A stretch of DNA of 64,000 nucleotides from Actinomycetes bacterium. GTDB lineage: Bacteria > Actinomycetota > Actinomycetes > S36-B12 > GCA-2699445. The notes under the pieces were generated by a model. The model was not told the origin of the DNA. It saw only the letters and a list, made by a program, of their open reading frames with translations, and ran no database searches. The stretch spans positions 1 to 64,000 of the forward strand of contig JAHZLH010000026.1 of assembly GCA_022599915.1 (NCBI GenBank), written 5' to 3'. Made by a program: the position numbers and the translations under genes. Each line of letters starts with the position of its first letter. The first letter of the stretch is position 1. This document shows, one piece after another, positions 35,301 through 46,052 of this stretch.

Positions 35301-35378
35301 CCGCGTCAGTGTCCGCCCGGGTGTGGGCTTGGACGAGTGCTACTGGTCACATCGGCAGCCTTCTGGCACGGTAGGCAA

Positions 35379-36389
35379 ATGCACTCAGCCCGCGCGGTGG
35401 AATGCCGCTTTGCTGCCAGCGGCACCGCCGCAGACTCGATATTCGACCACGAGACCACCGTGCCGGACCCCGGCGGACGGGACCTGCTGGTGCAGATCAC
35501 GGCGGTGTCGGTAAACCCGATCGATACCAAGGTGCGCCGGCGGATGACTCCAGACAGCGAGCCACGCGTGTTGGGCTGGGACGCTGCCGGCACCGTCGTT
35601 GCCACCGGCCCGGCAGCAGAGTTCTTCTCCCCCGGGGATCAGGTCTACTACGCCGGAACCCTGGTGCGGCCCGGCAGCAACTGCGAACTGCAGATCGTGG
35701 ACGAGCGACTAGTGGGCCGGATGCCTAACTCGTTGGATGCAGCCGCAGCGGCAGCGGTACCACTCACTGCCATCACCGCCTGGGAGTTACTCGTTGACCG
35801 CATGGGGGTCACGGCGGACAGCACCGTGCTGATCGTGGGAGCGGCTGGCGGCGTCGGTTCGATGGCCGTGCAGTTGGCTAAAGACTGCGGTGCCTACGTG
35901 GTCGGTACCGCCTCTCGGATGGAGAGTCAGGAGTGGGTTACCTCACTCGGGGCCGATCTGGTGATCGACCATCATCAGTCGCTAGCAGATCAGCTGGCGG
36001 ATGATGATGCTCCCGAAGTGAGCCACGTTGCGCTGCTGACCCACTCTGAGCAGTACTTCACGACTGCTGCGGAGTTATTGGCGCCGCAGGGAGCGCTGGG
36101 AATGATCGACGATCCTGCCGAGCCGGTGGATGTGACGCTACTCAAACCCAAGAGCCTGTCGCTGCATTGGGAGTCCATGTTTACCCGGTCGGTCTACCTC
36201 ACCCCGGATATGGTTCGGCAGCACGAAATCCTGAATCGAGTCGCCGACCTGATCGATGCCGGCCAACTCCGCAGCACGCTGACACAACAGTTGGGCCCGA
36301 TCAGCGCCGCGAGCCTGATTGCTGGCCACGAGCAGCTGGAATCCCACGGCACCATCGGAAAACTGGTGGTGTCGGGCTGGCCGCAGTAA
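35379..36389 (+). CDS. zinc-independent MDR oxidoreductase (quinone oxidoreductase-like)
   Basis: 336 residues of the medium-chain dehydrogenase/reductase superfamily: VSVNPIDTKVRR, LGWDAAGTVVATG, ITAWELLVDRMGV, and nucleotide loop IVGAAGGVGSMAVQLAKD. There is no structural-zinc Cys cluster, so it belongs with the zinc-independent NADPH:quinone/enone reductases. The start is set at ATG 35379, where homology begins; the 41 extra codons upstream cover the divergent promoter and the 18-bp inverted repeat. The substrate is unknown. It ends 44 bp from the convergent hbd gene. Confidence 0.85.
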   Translation: MHSARAVECRFAASGTAADSIFDHETTVPDPGGRDLLVQITAVSVNPIDTKVRRRMTPDSEPRVLGWDAAGTVVATGPAAEFFSPGDQVYYAGTLVRPGSNCELQIVDERLVGRMPNSLDAAAAAAVPLTAITAWELLVDRMGVTADSTVLIVGAAGGVGSMAVQLAKDCGAYVVGTASRMESQEWVTSLGADLVIDHHQSLADQLADDDAPEVSHVALLTHSEQYFTTAAELLAPQGALGMIDDPAEPVDVTLLKPKSLSLHWESMFTRSVYLTPDMVRQHEILNRVADLIDAGQLRSTLTQQLGPISAASLIAGHEQLESHGTIGKLVVSGWPQ

Positions 36390-36433
36390 CGTGCCAGCAG
36401 GTCAGGCTCTTGACCACTTAGTTAGACAACCGA

Positions 36434-37285
36434 TCAGTTGTAATCGTAGAAACCGCGACCGGACTTTCGACCCAAGTCACCAGCGACCACCATGCGACGC
36501 AGCAACTCCGGCGGAGCAAACTTTTCATCCTGGCTGTCGTGGTAGATGTTCAAGGCCGCATTGGTCAGAATGTCCACGCCGGTCAGGTCAGCGGTTTGCA
36601 GCGGTCCCATGGCGTGACCGAAGCCTAACTTGCAGGCGGTATCGACATCTTCAGCCGACGCGACTCCGGACTCGACTAGGTTCACCGCCTCCATCGCCAG
36701 CGCAGCAATCAGCCGAGTGGTAACGAAACCGGCCACATCCCGGTTCACCACGACACAGGTTTTGCCGATCCCCTCAGCGAAGTCTCGGGCGCGCTGCAGC
36801 GTTTCGTTGCTGGTCTTGTAGCCCCGCACCAGTTCGCACAGTTTCATCATCGGCACCGGTGAAAAGAAGTGCGTACCTACTACGTCTTCTGGGCGGGAAG
36901 TCGCCGCGGCGATTCGAGTGATCGGAATCGCGGAGGTGTTCGTGGCCAAAACCGCACCCAGTGGCGCCACTGTGTCCAGTTCAGCGAACAGTTCCTCTTT
37001 GATCTCCAGTTTTTCAAACACTGCCTCAACGATGATCTCGGCATCGGCGGCCGCATCCGCCAGCGAGGTGGTGCCGGAAATCCGGGCGCGAGTAGCGCTG
37101 GCATCTTCGGCGCTGATGCGCTCCTTGGCCACAAACCGGGCCAGCGACTCATCGATGCCAGTGAGGCCGCGCGCTACCGCGTGATCGTCAATGTCACGCA
37201 ACCGGACCTGATGTCCTGCTTGCGCGGCTACCTGGGCAATGCCTGAGCCCATAAGTCCTGCACCGACGACTGCCACTACGGCCAT
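36434..37285 (-). CDS. hbd: 3-hydroxybutyryl-CoA dehydrogenase
   Basis: 283 residues, single-module enzyme. NAD loop VVGAGLMGSGIAQVAAQAGH, VEAVFEKLEIK, catalytic His in VVGTHFFSPVPMMKLCELVRG, Asn in FVTTRLIAALAMEAVNLVE, and the C-terminal GFGHAMGPLQTADLTGVDI...GRKSGRGFYDYN. aaggagg lies before the ATG. It reduces acetoacetyl-CoA or oxidises 3-hydroxybutyryl-CoA; between the thiolase and Ccr it would complete acetyl-CoA to crotonyl-CoA together with a crotonase that is not in the window. The neighbouring ecm and MDR gene strengthen this reading. Confidence 0.94.
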   Translation of the reverse strand: MAVVAVVGAGLMGSGIAQVAAQAGHQVRLRDIDDHAVARGLTGIDESLARFVAKERISAEDASATRARISGTTSLADAAADAEIIVEAVFEKLEIKEELFAELDTVAPLGAVLATNTSAIPITRIAAATSRPEDVVGTHFFSPVPMMKLCELVRGYKTSNETLQRARDFAEGIGKTCVVVNRDVAGFVTTRLIAALAMEAVNLVESGVASAEDVDTACKLGFGHAMGPLQTADLTGVDILTNAALNIYHDSQDEKFAPPELLRRMVVAGDLGRKSGRGFYDYN

Positions 37286-37384
37286 TGCTGCCTCCTTGCG
37301 ACTGCTCCGGAAGATCCGGTCTGCAATGAGGGTAAGCCGAACGTGCTCTAGCCAAACCGGGCAGGGGGTTGACGGGCTGACCTC

Positions 37385-37615
37385 ATGGGCGCGTCACTTC
37401 TTCGGCGGCGGGTTGGCAACTGCGCCCTGGCGGTTGCACTCCCGCTGTCCGCATGCGGTGGCGCGGCCACCGCCGGGCCGAAACCGTCAGATCAGTGTCG
37501 TGCAGCGGGATCGACCGCTAGTTCCGGTCGGCTCGGTCGGCTACCGCTAGGACAGTTGCTGAAGCGGATCATCAGCCAAGAAATCAGCGACCCAGTCATC
37601 GGCAGGCTCCGCTAG
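37385..37615 (+). pseudogene. possible remnant or short lipoprotein
   Basis: An open frame of 76 codons starts with a convincing lipoprotein signal (LLRRRVGNCALAVALPLSACGG, lipobox LSAC, Cys24) but then becomes unstructured and its last ~69 bp run antisense into thiQ. No ribosome site is evident. It could be a decayed lipoprotein gene, a very short lipoprotein, or chance. The gap from hbd to thiQ (37286-37546) contains no better candidate. Confidence 0.25.
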
Positions 37616-38278
37616 CAGCTGCCGACCCGGCGCCACCTGAACCAGCCGCCCCGAGCGCATCACCGCCACCCGGTGACCTAGTTGCAGCGCTTCATCCCGA
37701 TCGTGAGTGACCAAGAGTGCGGTGGCACCAGTTTCGGCCAGCGATGCGGCCAGCATCTCCCGTAGTTCGCGCCGCAGCGCCCGGTCCAGTGAACTCATCG
37801 GCTCGTCCAACAGCACCACCTCCGGTCGTGGTGCCAACGTGCGCGCCAGCGCCACCCGCTGCTGCTGCCCACCGGACAGTTCCGCAATCGGCGACGATGC
37901 CCGATCCGCCAACCCCACCAGCGCGAGCATCTCGGCCACTCGTTGCTCTTGCTGCTGCCGAGGCCATCGGGCCATCCGCAGTCCGAAAGCGACATTGCCA
38001 GCAACATCAAGATGAGAGAACAGCGCGTGGTCGGCGAACATCAACCCGACCCCGCGTTTGTGGACCGGCACACCAGCCAGATCTCGGCCGGCCAAGGTAA
38101 TGGCGCCACCCGAGAGCGGTTCTAGCCCCGCCACGGCTCGCAGCAGTGACGACTTGCCGCAACCGCTCGGACCTAGCACGGCGACGACTTCGCCGGCCGC
38201 GACCTGCAACGACACCCCATCGATAGCGACAAAGTCGCCGTACTGCAGCCGAACATCCTGCAGCAACAGTTCAGACAT
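37547..38278 (-). CDS. thiQ: thiamine ABC transporter, ATP-binding protein
   Basis: 243 residues: Walker A LGPSGCGKSSLL, Q-loop, signature LSGGQQQRVALARTL, Walker B VVLLDEPMSSLD, switch His in LVTHDRDEAL. By itself it could serve an iron or sulfate importer, but it is the third gene of a unit led by a TPP riboswitch with a thiamine-type binding protein and a fused permease, so ThiQ is the best call. The start overlaps the permease stop by 8 bp. Confidence 0.88.
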   Translation of the reverse strand: MSELLLQDVRLQYGDFVAIDGVSLQVAAGEVVAVLGPSGCGKSSLLRAVAGLEPLSGGAITLAGRDLAGVPVHKRGVGLMFADHALFSHLDVAGNVAFGLRMARWPRQQQEQRVAEMLALVGLADRASSPIAELSGGQQQRVALARTLAPRPEVVLLDEPMSSLDRALRRELREMLAASLAETGATALLVTHDRDEALQLGHRVAVMRSGRLVQVAPGRQLLAEPADDWVADFLADDPLQQLS

Positions 38279-39908
38279 GTCGCTCGCCCGCCATTCGCCA
38301 CCGGTCGGTCAGCAGCACCACAGCTGCTGTCATCGCAATCAGAATGGCAGCAAGCGCCATCGCCTGCCCCTGATTGGCTTCACCAGGCGTGCCGAGCAGC
38401 CGATAGATCGCGATCGGCAACGTCGGTCGGTCGCCGCGCGCTACGAACAAGGTGGCACCGAACTCACCTAGGGAAATGGCCAGTGAGAAGCCCACCGCTA
38501 CCAGCGCTGCGCGACCGATCAGTGGCAACTGCACAAATCGGAAAACCTGCCGCGGCGCCGCCCCTAACAGTGCGGCGGCTTCCAGCACCCGCGGGTTAAT
38601 GGCTCGCAGCGCTGGCACTAGCGATCGCACCACGAACGGAATCGCCACCAGCGCTTGGGCGATCGGCACCATTACGAAGGACGCACGCCAGTTGATTGGG
38701 TCGGAGTCAAAAGTAATCAGCAACCCGAAGCCGAGCGTGACCGCTGAAACCCCCAGTGGCAGCAGCCAGATGCCCTCCCAAACACTGGCCTGCGTTCGAG
38801 CAATCGCCAGCGCCATCAGTCCGCCGATGACTACGGCAATCAGGGTGGCGACCGCCGCGTACAGCAACGAGTTCCCGATCGCGGTGACCGGTGGCACGCT
38901 CAGGACGGTACCCGGATCCTCATTGACGAGGGAGGAGAAGTTGCGCCACCCCCAGCCATTCGCCGTCTGCAATGCCCGGGACAGTACGGCCAACGGCGGA
39001 CCCGCAAAGATCAACAAGGACAGGACCAGAAAGAGCAGGACCGCGCCGCGCTCTCGGGCCGTGCGGGGCGACCGCAACTGCACCGCAGTACCACCGCCAG
39101 CCGCAAGCCGACGGGACAGCACGATCTGGGCCGCCAAAATGGCTAGCACCACCACGATCTGCAGCACCGATAGCGCAGCCCCGGCCGGCACATTGAACAG
39201 ATAGAGCACCTGCCGTTGAATCTCCACTTCGATAGTGGCCTGCCCGGGTCCACCCAGCAGCAACACGATCCCGAACGAGGTGAAAGTAAACAGGAAGACG
39301 ATTGAACCGGCTGCCAGAATCGCTGGCCGGAGTCGCGGCAACGTGACCGACCACCACAGTCGCCACGGTGATGCTCCCAGCACCGCGGCCGCCTCACTCG
39401 GCCGAGGATCCAGCTGACTCCAGTAGGTACCGACAACCCGCAGCACTACCGCCAGATTGAAATAGACATGTGCGGCCAGAATGGCGCCCAGTCCGCGATC
39501 GGCTCCTTCGGGGAGTAGCCAGGCCAACGGTCCGTCATCGGCAAGTACCGCGCCAATGGCTGTCGCCACCACCACGGTGGGCATCACGAAGGCGACGACC
39601 GATAGCGCTGACACTAGACCCCGTCCGCTAAATCGATACCGCGAGAGCACCCAACAGCCGGGCAAGGCCACGATGACGGTCAGCAGGGTGGACAGTACTG
39701 CCTGCCAAGCGGTGAACCACAGCACGCCCGCCACCCGATCGTTTCCCAATGCCGACCAGATGCGGCTGAAGGAGTCTTCTTGGACCAGCGCAACACCGAT
39801 GAGATGTACCACCGGATAGCCGAAGAAGAGCAGCAGAAATCCCACTGGCACCAGAAGTGCCAGCCAGCGAGCCAGGCGATGCCCTACGGCTGCACCACCG
39901 CGGTCCAC
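38271..39908 (-). CDS. thiP: thiamine ABC transporter, permease (double MetI module)
   Basis: About 545 residues with roughly twelve membrane helices in two repeated MetI-type halves, the ThiP/FbpB layout. The first half has the coupling loop around EAAAVLGASPWRLWWSVTLPRLRPA, the second EAAALLGAAPRQVFRFVQLPLIG, both of EAA type. The start is uncertain. I use the GTG at 39908, which overlaps thiB by 25 bp; a TTG at 39920 is possible. Together with ThiB and ThiQ it imports thiamine or its phosphates. Confidence 0.88.
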   Translation of the reverse strand: MDRGGAAVGHRLARWLALLVPVGFLLLFFGYPVVHLIGVALVQEDSFSRIWSALGNDRVAGVLWFTAWQAVLSTLLTVIVALPGCWVLSRYRFSGRGLVSALSVVAFVMPTVVVATAIGAVLADDGPLAWLLPEGADRGLGAILAAHVYFNLAVVLRVVGTYWSQLDPRPSEAAAVLGASPWRLWWSVTLPRLRPAILAAGSIVFLFTFTSFGIVLLLGGPGQATIEVEIQRQVLYLFNVPAGAALSVLQIVVVLAILAAQIVLSRRLAAGGGTAVQLRSPRTARERGAVLLFLVLSLLIFAGPPLAVLSRALQTANGWGWRNFSSLVNEDPGTVLSVPPVTAIGNSLLYAAVATLIAVVIGGLMALAIARTQASVWEGIWLLPLGVSAVTLGFGLLITFDSDPINWRASFVMVPIAQALVAIPFVVRSLVPALRAINPRVLEAAALLGAAPRQVFRFVQLPLIGRAALVAVGFSLAISLGEFGATLFVARGDRPTLPIAIYRLLGTPGEANQGQAMALAAILIAMTAAVVLLTDRWRMAGERHV

Positions 39909-40984
39909 TGTTCTACCCAACCTTCACGATTGGCATCCACCTCCGCTGCTGGCAGCTGGGCAGGCGCGGTCGGCTTGGGGGCGTATTTGTCGAACTCGGC
40001 CGGCACCTCGGCAGTGGGAAGTACCGGGTAGACAAAGTTGTTCAGCGGCAAATCATCCTGGTAGGTCGGCGTCAACATGAAGTCCAGCAAAGCCTGGCCA
40101 CCGGCTGGATTGGCCGCACCTGCCAACAACCCGGCGTATTCGACCTGCCGATAGCAGGAGTCCAGCAACGCCGTGGTGGGTGCGGTCTTCGGCGGTTTCT
40201 CCGCAAAGATGACCTCAGCGGCAGGTGAAGATGCGTAGCTGACGACTAGTGGCAATTTGCCCTCGCCGCTGCCGCCAGAGAATCGCTGGTAATAGGCGCT
40301 ATCCCAACTGTTTTCGACCACGACCTCGTTATCGGCCAGCTTCTGCCAATAGTCCGTGAAGCCGTCGGCACCGTAGCGATCCACCGTGGTCAGCAAGAAC
40401 GCCAGCCCCGGCGTTGAGGTGGCGGGGTTCTCCACGACCAGCAAGCCTCGGTAGGCCGGGTCGGTCAGATCATCCAACGATTGCGGTGGGTCCAGATCTC
40501 GCTGTGCTAACCCGGCCTTGTCGATGTTGATGCACACATCACCGGTATCGATCGGCGTCACCACGCCATCGGTGCCATCCACAAACTCCTGCGGAACCTC
40601 CGAGATCGCCGCTGGCTGATACGGCTGGAACAGATCGTTGCTTAACGCCCGAGACAACAAATTGTTGTCTACGCCAAACAGCACATCGCCTTCCGGATTG
40701 TCCTTGGTCAGAATTGCTCGATTGACTATCTGACCGCCATCACCGGCGCGAACAACATCGACGTTTACCCCGGTCTGCTCGGTGAAGGCGGCCAACGTCT
40801 CATCCGAGATCAGGTAGGAGTCGTAGGTGACCAGCGTGACCGTACTCCCCGGTGACGGTGAAGCCGTCGGCTGGGAGTCCGTACTGGTGCAACCGGTGAT
40901 CACGAGGGTGGCAGCGGCGAGCGCCGCCACTACCGACAACCTTGACCGCCGGTTTTGGTGCGAACGAATAAAGCGAGGTGTCAT
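39884..40984 (-). CDS. thiB: thiamine ABC transporter, substrate-binding lipoprotein
   Basis: 366 residues. Lipoprotein signal with lipobox ITGC (Cys32), a Ser/Pro/Thr spacer, then an iron/thiamine-type periplasmic-binding fold (VTLVTYDSYLISDETLAAFTEQTGVNVDVVRAGDGGQIVNRAILTKDNPEGDVLFGVDNNLLSRAL), typical of TbpA/ThiB. I take the ATG at 40984; a GTG two codons upstream (40990) has better spacing to ggaggg (40994-40999). A longer frame would run back through the riboswitch and is rejected. The ribosome site is part of the riboswitch, so translation is likely shut off by TPP. Confidence 0.9.
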   Translation of the reverse strand: MTPRFIRSHQNRRSRLSVVAALAAATLVITGCTSTDSQPTASPSPGSTVTLVTYDSYLISDETLAAFTEQTGVNVDVVRAGDGGQIVNRAILTKDNPEGDVLFGVDNNLLSRALSNDLFQPYQPAAISEVPQEFVDGTDGVVTPIDTGDVCINIDKAGLAQRDLDPPQSLDDLTDPAYRGLLVVENPATSTPGLAFLLTTVDRYGADGFTDYWQKLADNEVVVENSWDSAYYQRFSGGSGEGKLPLVVSYASSPAAEVIFAEKPPKTAPTTALLDSCYRQVEYAGLLAGAANPAGGQALLDFMLTPTYQDDLPLNNFVYPVLPTAEVPAEFDKYAPKPTAPAQLPAAEVDANREGWVEQWTAVVQP

Positions 40985-40986
40985 GA

Positions 40987-41086
40987 ACACATTCCCTCCG
41001 CTGGCATAATCCAGATCAGGTGCGGCGGGTTGGTTGCGCGGCAGTGGCAACCCTCTCAGTCCGGCTGGCCCGGACACCCCGAGTGC
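40987..41086 (-). ncRNA. TPP riboswitch (THI element) controlling thiBPQ
   Basis: On the minus strand the conserved elements occur in order: CTCGGGGTGTC, a small hairpin (CCGGGCCAGCCGG), ACTGAGAGGG, a variable P3 arm, then ACCTGATCTGGATTATGCCA and GCGGAGGGAA. These are the TPP-binding motifs CUGAGA and ACCUGAUCUGGAU-AUGCCA. No terminator stem stands between it and thiB, and its 3' strand contains the thiB Shine-Dalgarno, so control is most likely at translation. Confidence 0.95.
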
Positions 41087-41130
41087 ATCTCTAGGTTAGC
41101 CCAATAACGGGGAACTGCATTGACCTAGGG

Positions 41131-42426
41131 TTAGTGCTGCTGCTCGACGTTATCCTCGCGGCTGACTCGCTCGATGGTGGCGCCTAGCGCTCGCAGATCC
41201 TGCTCGAAGGAGTCGTAGCCGCGATCAATGTGGTGGATGTGGTTCACCAAGGTCTCACCATTCGCCACCAACCCTGCTAGTACCAGACTGGCACCCGCCC
41301 TGATATCCGTGGCTTCTACTTCCGCGCCCGAGAGTCGTTCCCGGCCCCGGATCAGTGCGTGATGGCCTTCGATCCGGACATCTGCACCCAGTCGGACGAG
41401 TTCATTGACGAACTTGAAGCGACTCTCGAAGAGGTTCTCGGTGACCATAGCGACCCCGGTGGACATCGCGTTCATTGCGATGAACTGCGGCTGCAAATCA
41501 GTGGCGAAGCCGGGATACGGCAATGTCACGACATCGACCGGCTCCGGCCGATCCGAGGCCCGGACTCGGAAACTATTTGCGTCAGCGGTGACCTCAGCGC
41601 CGGTCAAGGCCAACTTCGTGAGCGGCAACTCCAAACATCCGGGATCAACCCCGCGAACCGTGACATCGCCGCCGGTGATGACTGCCGCCGTCGCCCAAGT
41701 CCCGGCGACGATCCGATCCCCCACCGTCACATGCTGCGTCGGTGTCAGGTCCTCGGTTCCGGTGATTACGAGGGTCGAGGTACCGATGCCCTCAATCTGT
41801 GCGCCCATTCCGACCAGCATGCGACAGATATCGACAATTTCTGGCTCTCGGGCAGCATTGTCGATCACGCTGGTGCCCCGCGCCCGCACCGATGCCATGA
41901 GCAACGTCTCGGTAGCGCCGACGCTGGGGAAGTCCAGCCAATGCGCGGCACCACGCAGTCCTTCCGGGGCCGAGGCGATGAGGTAGCCATGCTCACTCGT
42001 CGTCTTGGCGCCCATCCGTTCCAAGCCAGCCAAATGTATGTCCAGGCCACGGGATCCGATCGCGTCACCGCCAGGAAGCGCAATGTCAGCCATCCCCAAC
42101 CGAGACATCAGCGGGCCCAACACGGACACGGATGCTCGCATCTGCCGAACCAGGTCGTAGTCGGCGCGGTGCTCCAACAACTCGGGAACATCAATGGTGA
42201 GCCGGCGCTCCTGGGGGAACAGTTCCACCTGGCAGCCCAGCCGGGTGATCAGTTCCGCCATGATCTCGACGTCCAGAATCTGCGGAACGTTCCGAATTTC
42301 CGAGCGGCCCTCGGTTAGCAGTGTGGCCGCCATCAACTTGAGTACCGAGTTCTTCGCCCCCACGACGGTGACCTCACCATTCAAGACTGATCCGCCTTGA
42401 ATTCGGAATGCGTCCACGGCTGGCAT
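41131..42426 (-). CDS. murA: UDP-N-acetylglucosamine 1-carboxyvinyltransferase MurA
   Basis: 431 residues. First committed step of peptidoglycan synthesis: PEP plus UDP-GlcNAc to enolpyruvyl-UDP-GlcNAc. N-terminus [25 protein letters not shown] with the catalytic Lys, and the mobile loop [16 protein letters not shown]. The residue that is Cys115 in E. coli is Asp121 here, as in mycobacteria, where it gives intrinsic fosfomycin resistance. Two EPT domains are complete. ggaggg stands before the ATG. Divergent from the cobalamin adenosyltransferase gene; the same pairing occurs in mycobacteria. Confidence 0.97.
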   Translation of the reverse strand: MPAVDAFRIQGGSVLNGEVTVVGAKNSVLKLMAATLLTEGRSEIRNVPQILDVEIMAELITRLGCQVELFPQERRLTIDVPELLEHRADYDLVRQMRASVSVLGPLMSRLGMADIALPGGDAIGSRGLDIHLAGLERMGAKTTSEHGYLIASAPEGLRGAAHWLDFPSVGATETLLMASVRARGTSVIDNAAREPEIVDICRMLVGMGAQIEGIGTSTLVITGTEDLTPTQHVTVGDRIVAGTWATAAVITGGDVTVRGVDPGCLELPLTKLALTGAEVTADANSFRVRASDRPEPVDVVTLPYPGFATDLQPQFIAMNAMSTGVAMVTENLFESRFKFVNELVRLGADVRIEGHHALIRGRERLSGAEVEATDIRAGASLVLAGLVANGETLVNHIHHIDRGYDSFEQDLRALGATIERVSREDNVEQQH

Positions 42427-42560
42427 CCTAGGCGCTCCCTCCCCCTCAATGTGCTATTTATCGCATCTAGCGACCGCAATAGCCGGCTTGTGAGGAACAG
42501 TACCTCGCAAAACCCCCAAAACCCGACAGCCGTACATCGTGCGCCGCAGGTTGCAGGGTT

Positions 42561-42566
42561 TACCCT
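42561..42566 (+). promoter_or_regulatory. putative leaderless -10 of the adenosyltransferase gene
   Basis: TACCCT, six bases, then the GTG at 42573; no ribosome site. TTACTA overlaps the spacer and is an alternative box. Confidence 0.45.
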
Positions 42567-42572
42567 TACTAG

Positions 42573-43130
42573 GTGGTCAACCTCACTCGAATTTATACCC
42601 GCACCGGCGATGACGGAACAACGTCGCTTGGTGATATGTCTCGCACCGGCAAAAACGACTTGCGGCTCATCGCCTACGCGGACGTAGATGAAGCTAACGC
42701 CCAGATAGGCGCAGCTGTTGCGCTCGGCGACCTGAAGCCGGATGTTGCTGAGGTCTTGGTCGGCATTCAAAATGACCTCTTCGACGTCGGCGCTGACCTT
42801 TGCACCCCACTGGCCGCCGAGGACAACCGGCTGCGCATCACCCAGGAGTACTTGGATCGACTCGAGGGATACTGCGACACCTATAACGAGGAACTGCAGC
42901 CGCTCAGATCATTCGTGCTCCCCGGCGGCACCGCTGGCGCCGGGTTGCTGCACGTGGCTCGGACGGTCACCCGGCGGGCAGAGCGTGCGACCTGGGCCGC
43001 CCTGGATGAGTTTGGCGACAGCATGAACTCGCTGACTGCTCGATACCTGAATCGACTCTCAGACCTGCTGTTCATTTTGGCTCGTGTAGCCAACAGCGGC
43101 GATGACGTATTGTGGCAACCCGGTGGCTAG
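42573..43130 (+). CDS. corrinoid adenosyltransferase, PduO type
   Basis: 185 residues. Transfers adenosyl from ATP to cob(I)alamin to make the cofactor of mutases such as Ecm. ATP-binding N-terminus IYTRTGDDGTTSLGDMSR, then YADVDEANAQIG, then FVLPGGTAGAGLLHVARTVTRRAERATW and YLNRLSDLLFILARVAN, the full set of PduO motifs. The GTG start is leaderless-like. It is convergent with atpC; a short hairpin TCACC-GGC-GGTGA at 43131-43143 follows the stop. Its position between murA and atpC is conserved in mycobacteria. Confidence 0.94.
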   Translation: MVNLTRIYTRTGDDGTTSLGDMSRTGKNDLRLIAYADVDEANAQIGAAVALGDLKPDVAEVLVGIQNDLFDVGADLCTPLAAEDNRLRITQEYLDRLEGYCDTYNEELQPLRSFVLPGGTAGAGLLHVARTVTRRAERATWAALDEFGDSMNSLTARYLNRLSDLLFILARVANSGDDVLWQPGG

Positions 43131-43203
43131 TCACCGGCGGTGAGCAATCGACACCGCACGCCAAAGCCATATCGGATCGGGGCACTAGCGGCCCAGGAAA
43201 AAG

Positions 43204-43602
43204 CTAACTGTATTCCTCGATGATGCGGATCCGAGTGGTGGCTCGCTGTAGCGACTCCATCGCTTCGATGTCTTCTTCATCGGCCCTAATGGCCGCCTCT
43301 GCACGCTGCTTGGCGTCTTGGGCTCGAGCTAGATCGATTTCGCCGAATGACTCGGCGATATCAGCCAACACGATCACCCGATCCTCATCGAGTGAGAAGA
43401 ACCCGCCGTGCACCGCGAAGTAGAGCGGGTCACCCTCCACTGGGTCGATTCGGATCGGGGCGTCCACCAGGGTAGCTAGCACGGGTTCGTGACCCGGCAA
43501 GATTCCCATCTCCCCCTCGACCGTTTTCAGCACGATCTGGCTGGCAGCACCCTCCCATTCAGGGTGCTCCAGTGAGACAACGCTGACCGCGAGCTCCGCC
43601 AT
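43204..43602 (-). CDS. atpC: ATP synthase epsilon subunit
   Basis: 132 residues. Central-stalk subunit coupling gamma rotation to the c ring. N-terminal beta sandwich (VSVVSLEHPEWEGAASQIVLKTVEGEMGILPGHEPVLATL) and a two-helix C-terminal domain (LARAQDAKQRAEAAIRADEEDIEAMESLQRATTRIRI). Last gene of the atp operon, 4 bp after atpD. Confidence 0.95.
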   Translation of the reverse strand: MAELAVSVVSLEHPEWEGAASQIVLKTVEGEMGILPGHEPVLATLVDAPIRIDPVEGDPLYFAVHGGFFSLDEDRVIVLADIAESFGEIDLARAQDAKQRAEAAIRADEEDIEAMESLQRATTRIRIIEEYS

Positions 43603-43606
43603 GAGG

Positions 43607-46046
<2,440 letters not shown>

Positions 46047-46052
46047 GCTGAA

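Noticed and set aside
40985-41077. N-terminal extension of thiB (31 extra codons)
   Set aside because: It reads through the TPP riboswitch; the real start follows the riboswitch-embedded ggaggg.
41359-42318. Long plus-strand open frames opposite murA (319 and 193 codons)
   Set aside because: Antisense shadows of a well-conserved gene; translations show no family features and have shadow-like composition.
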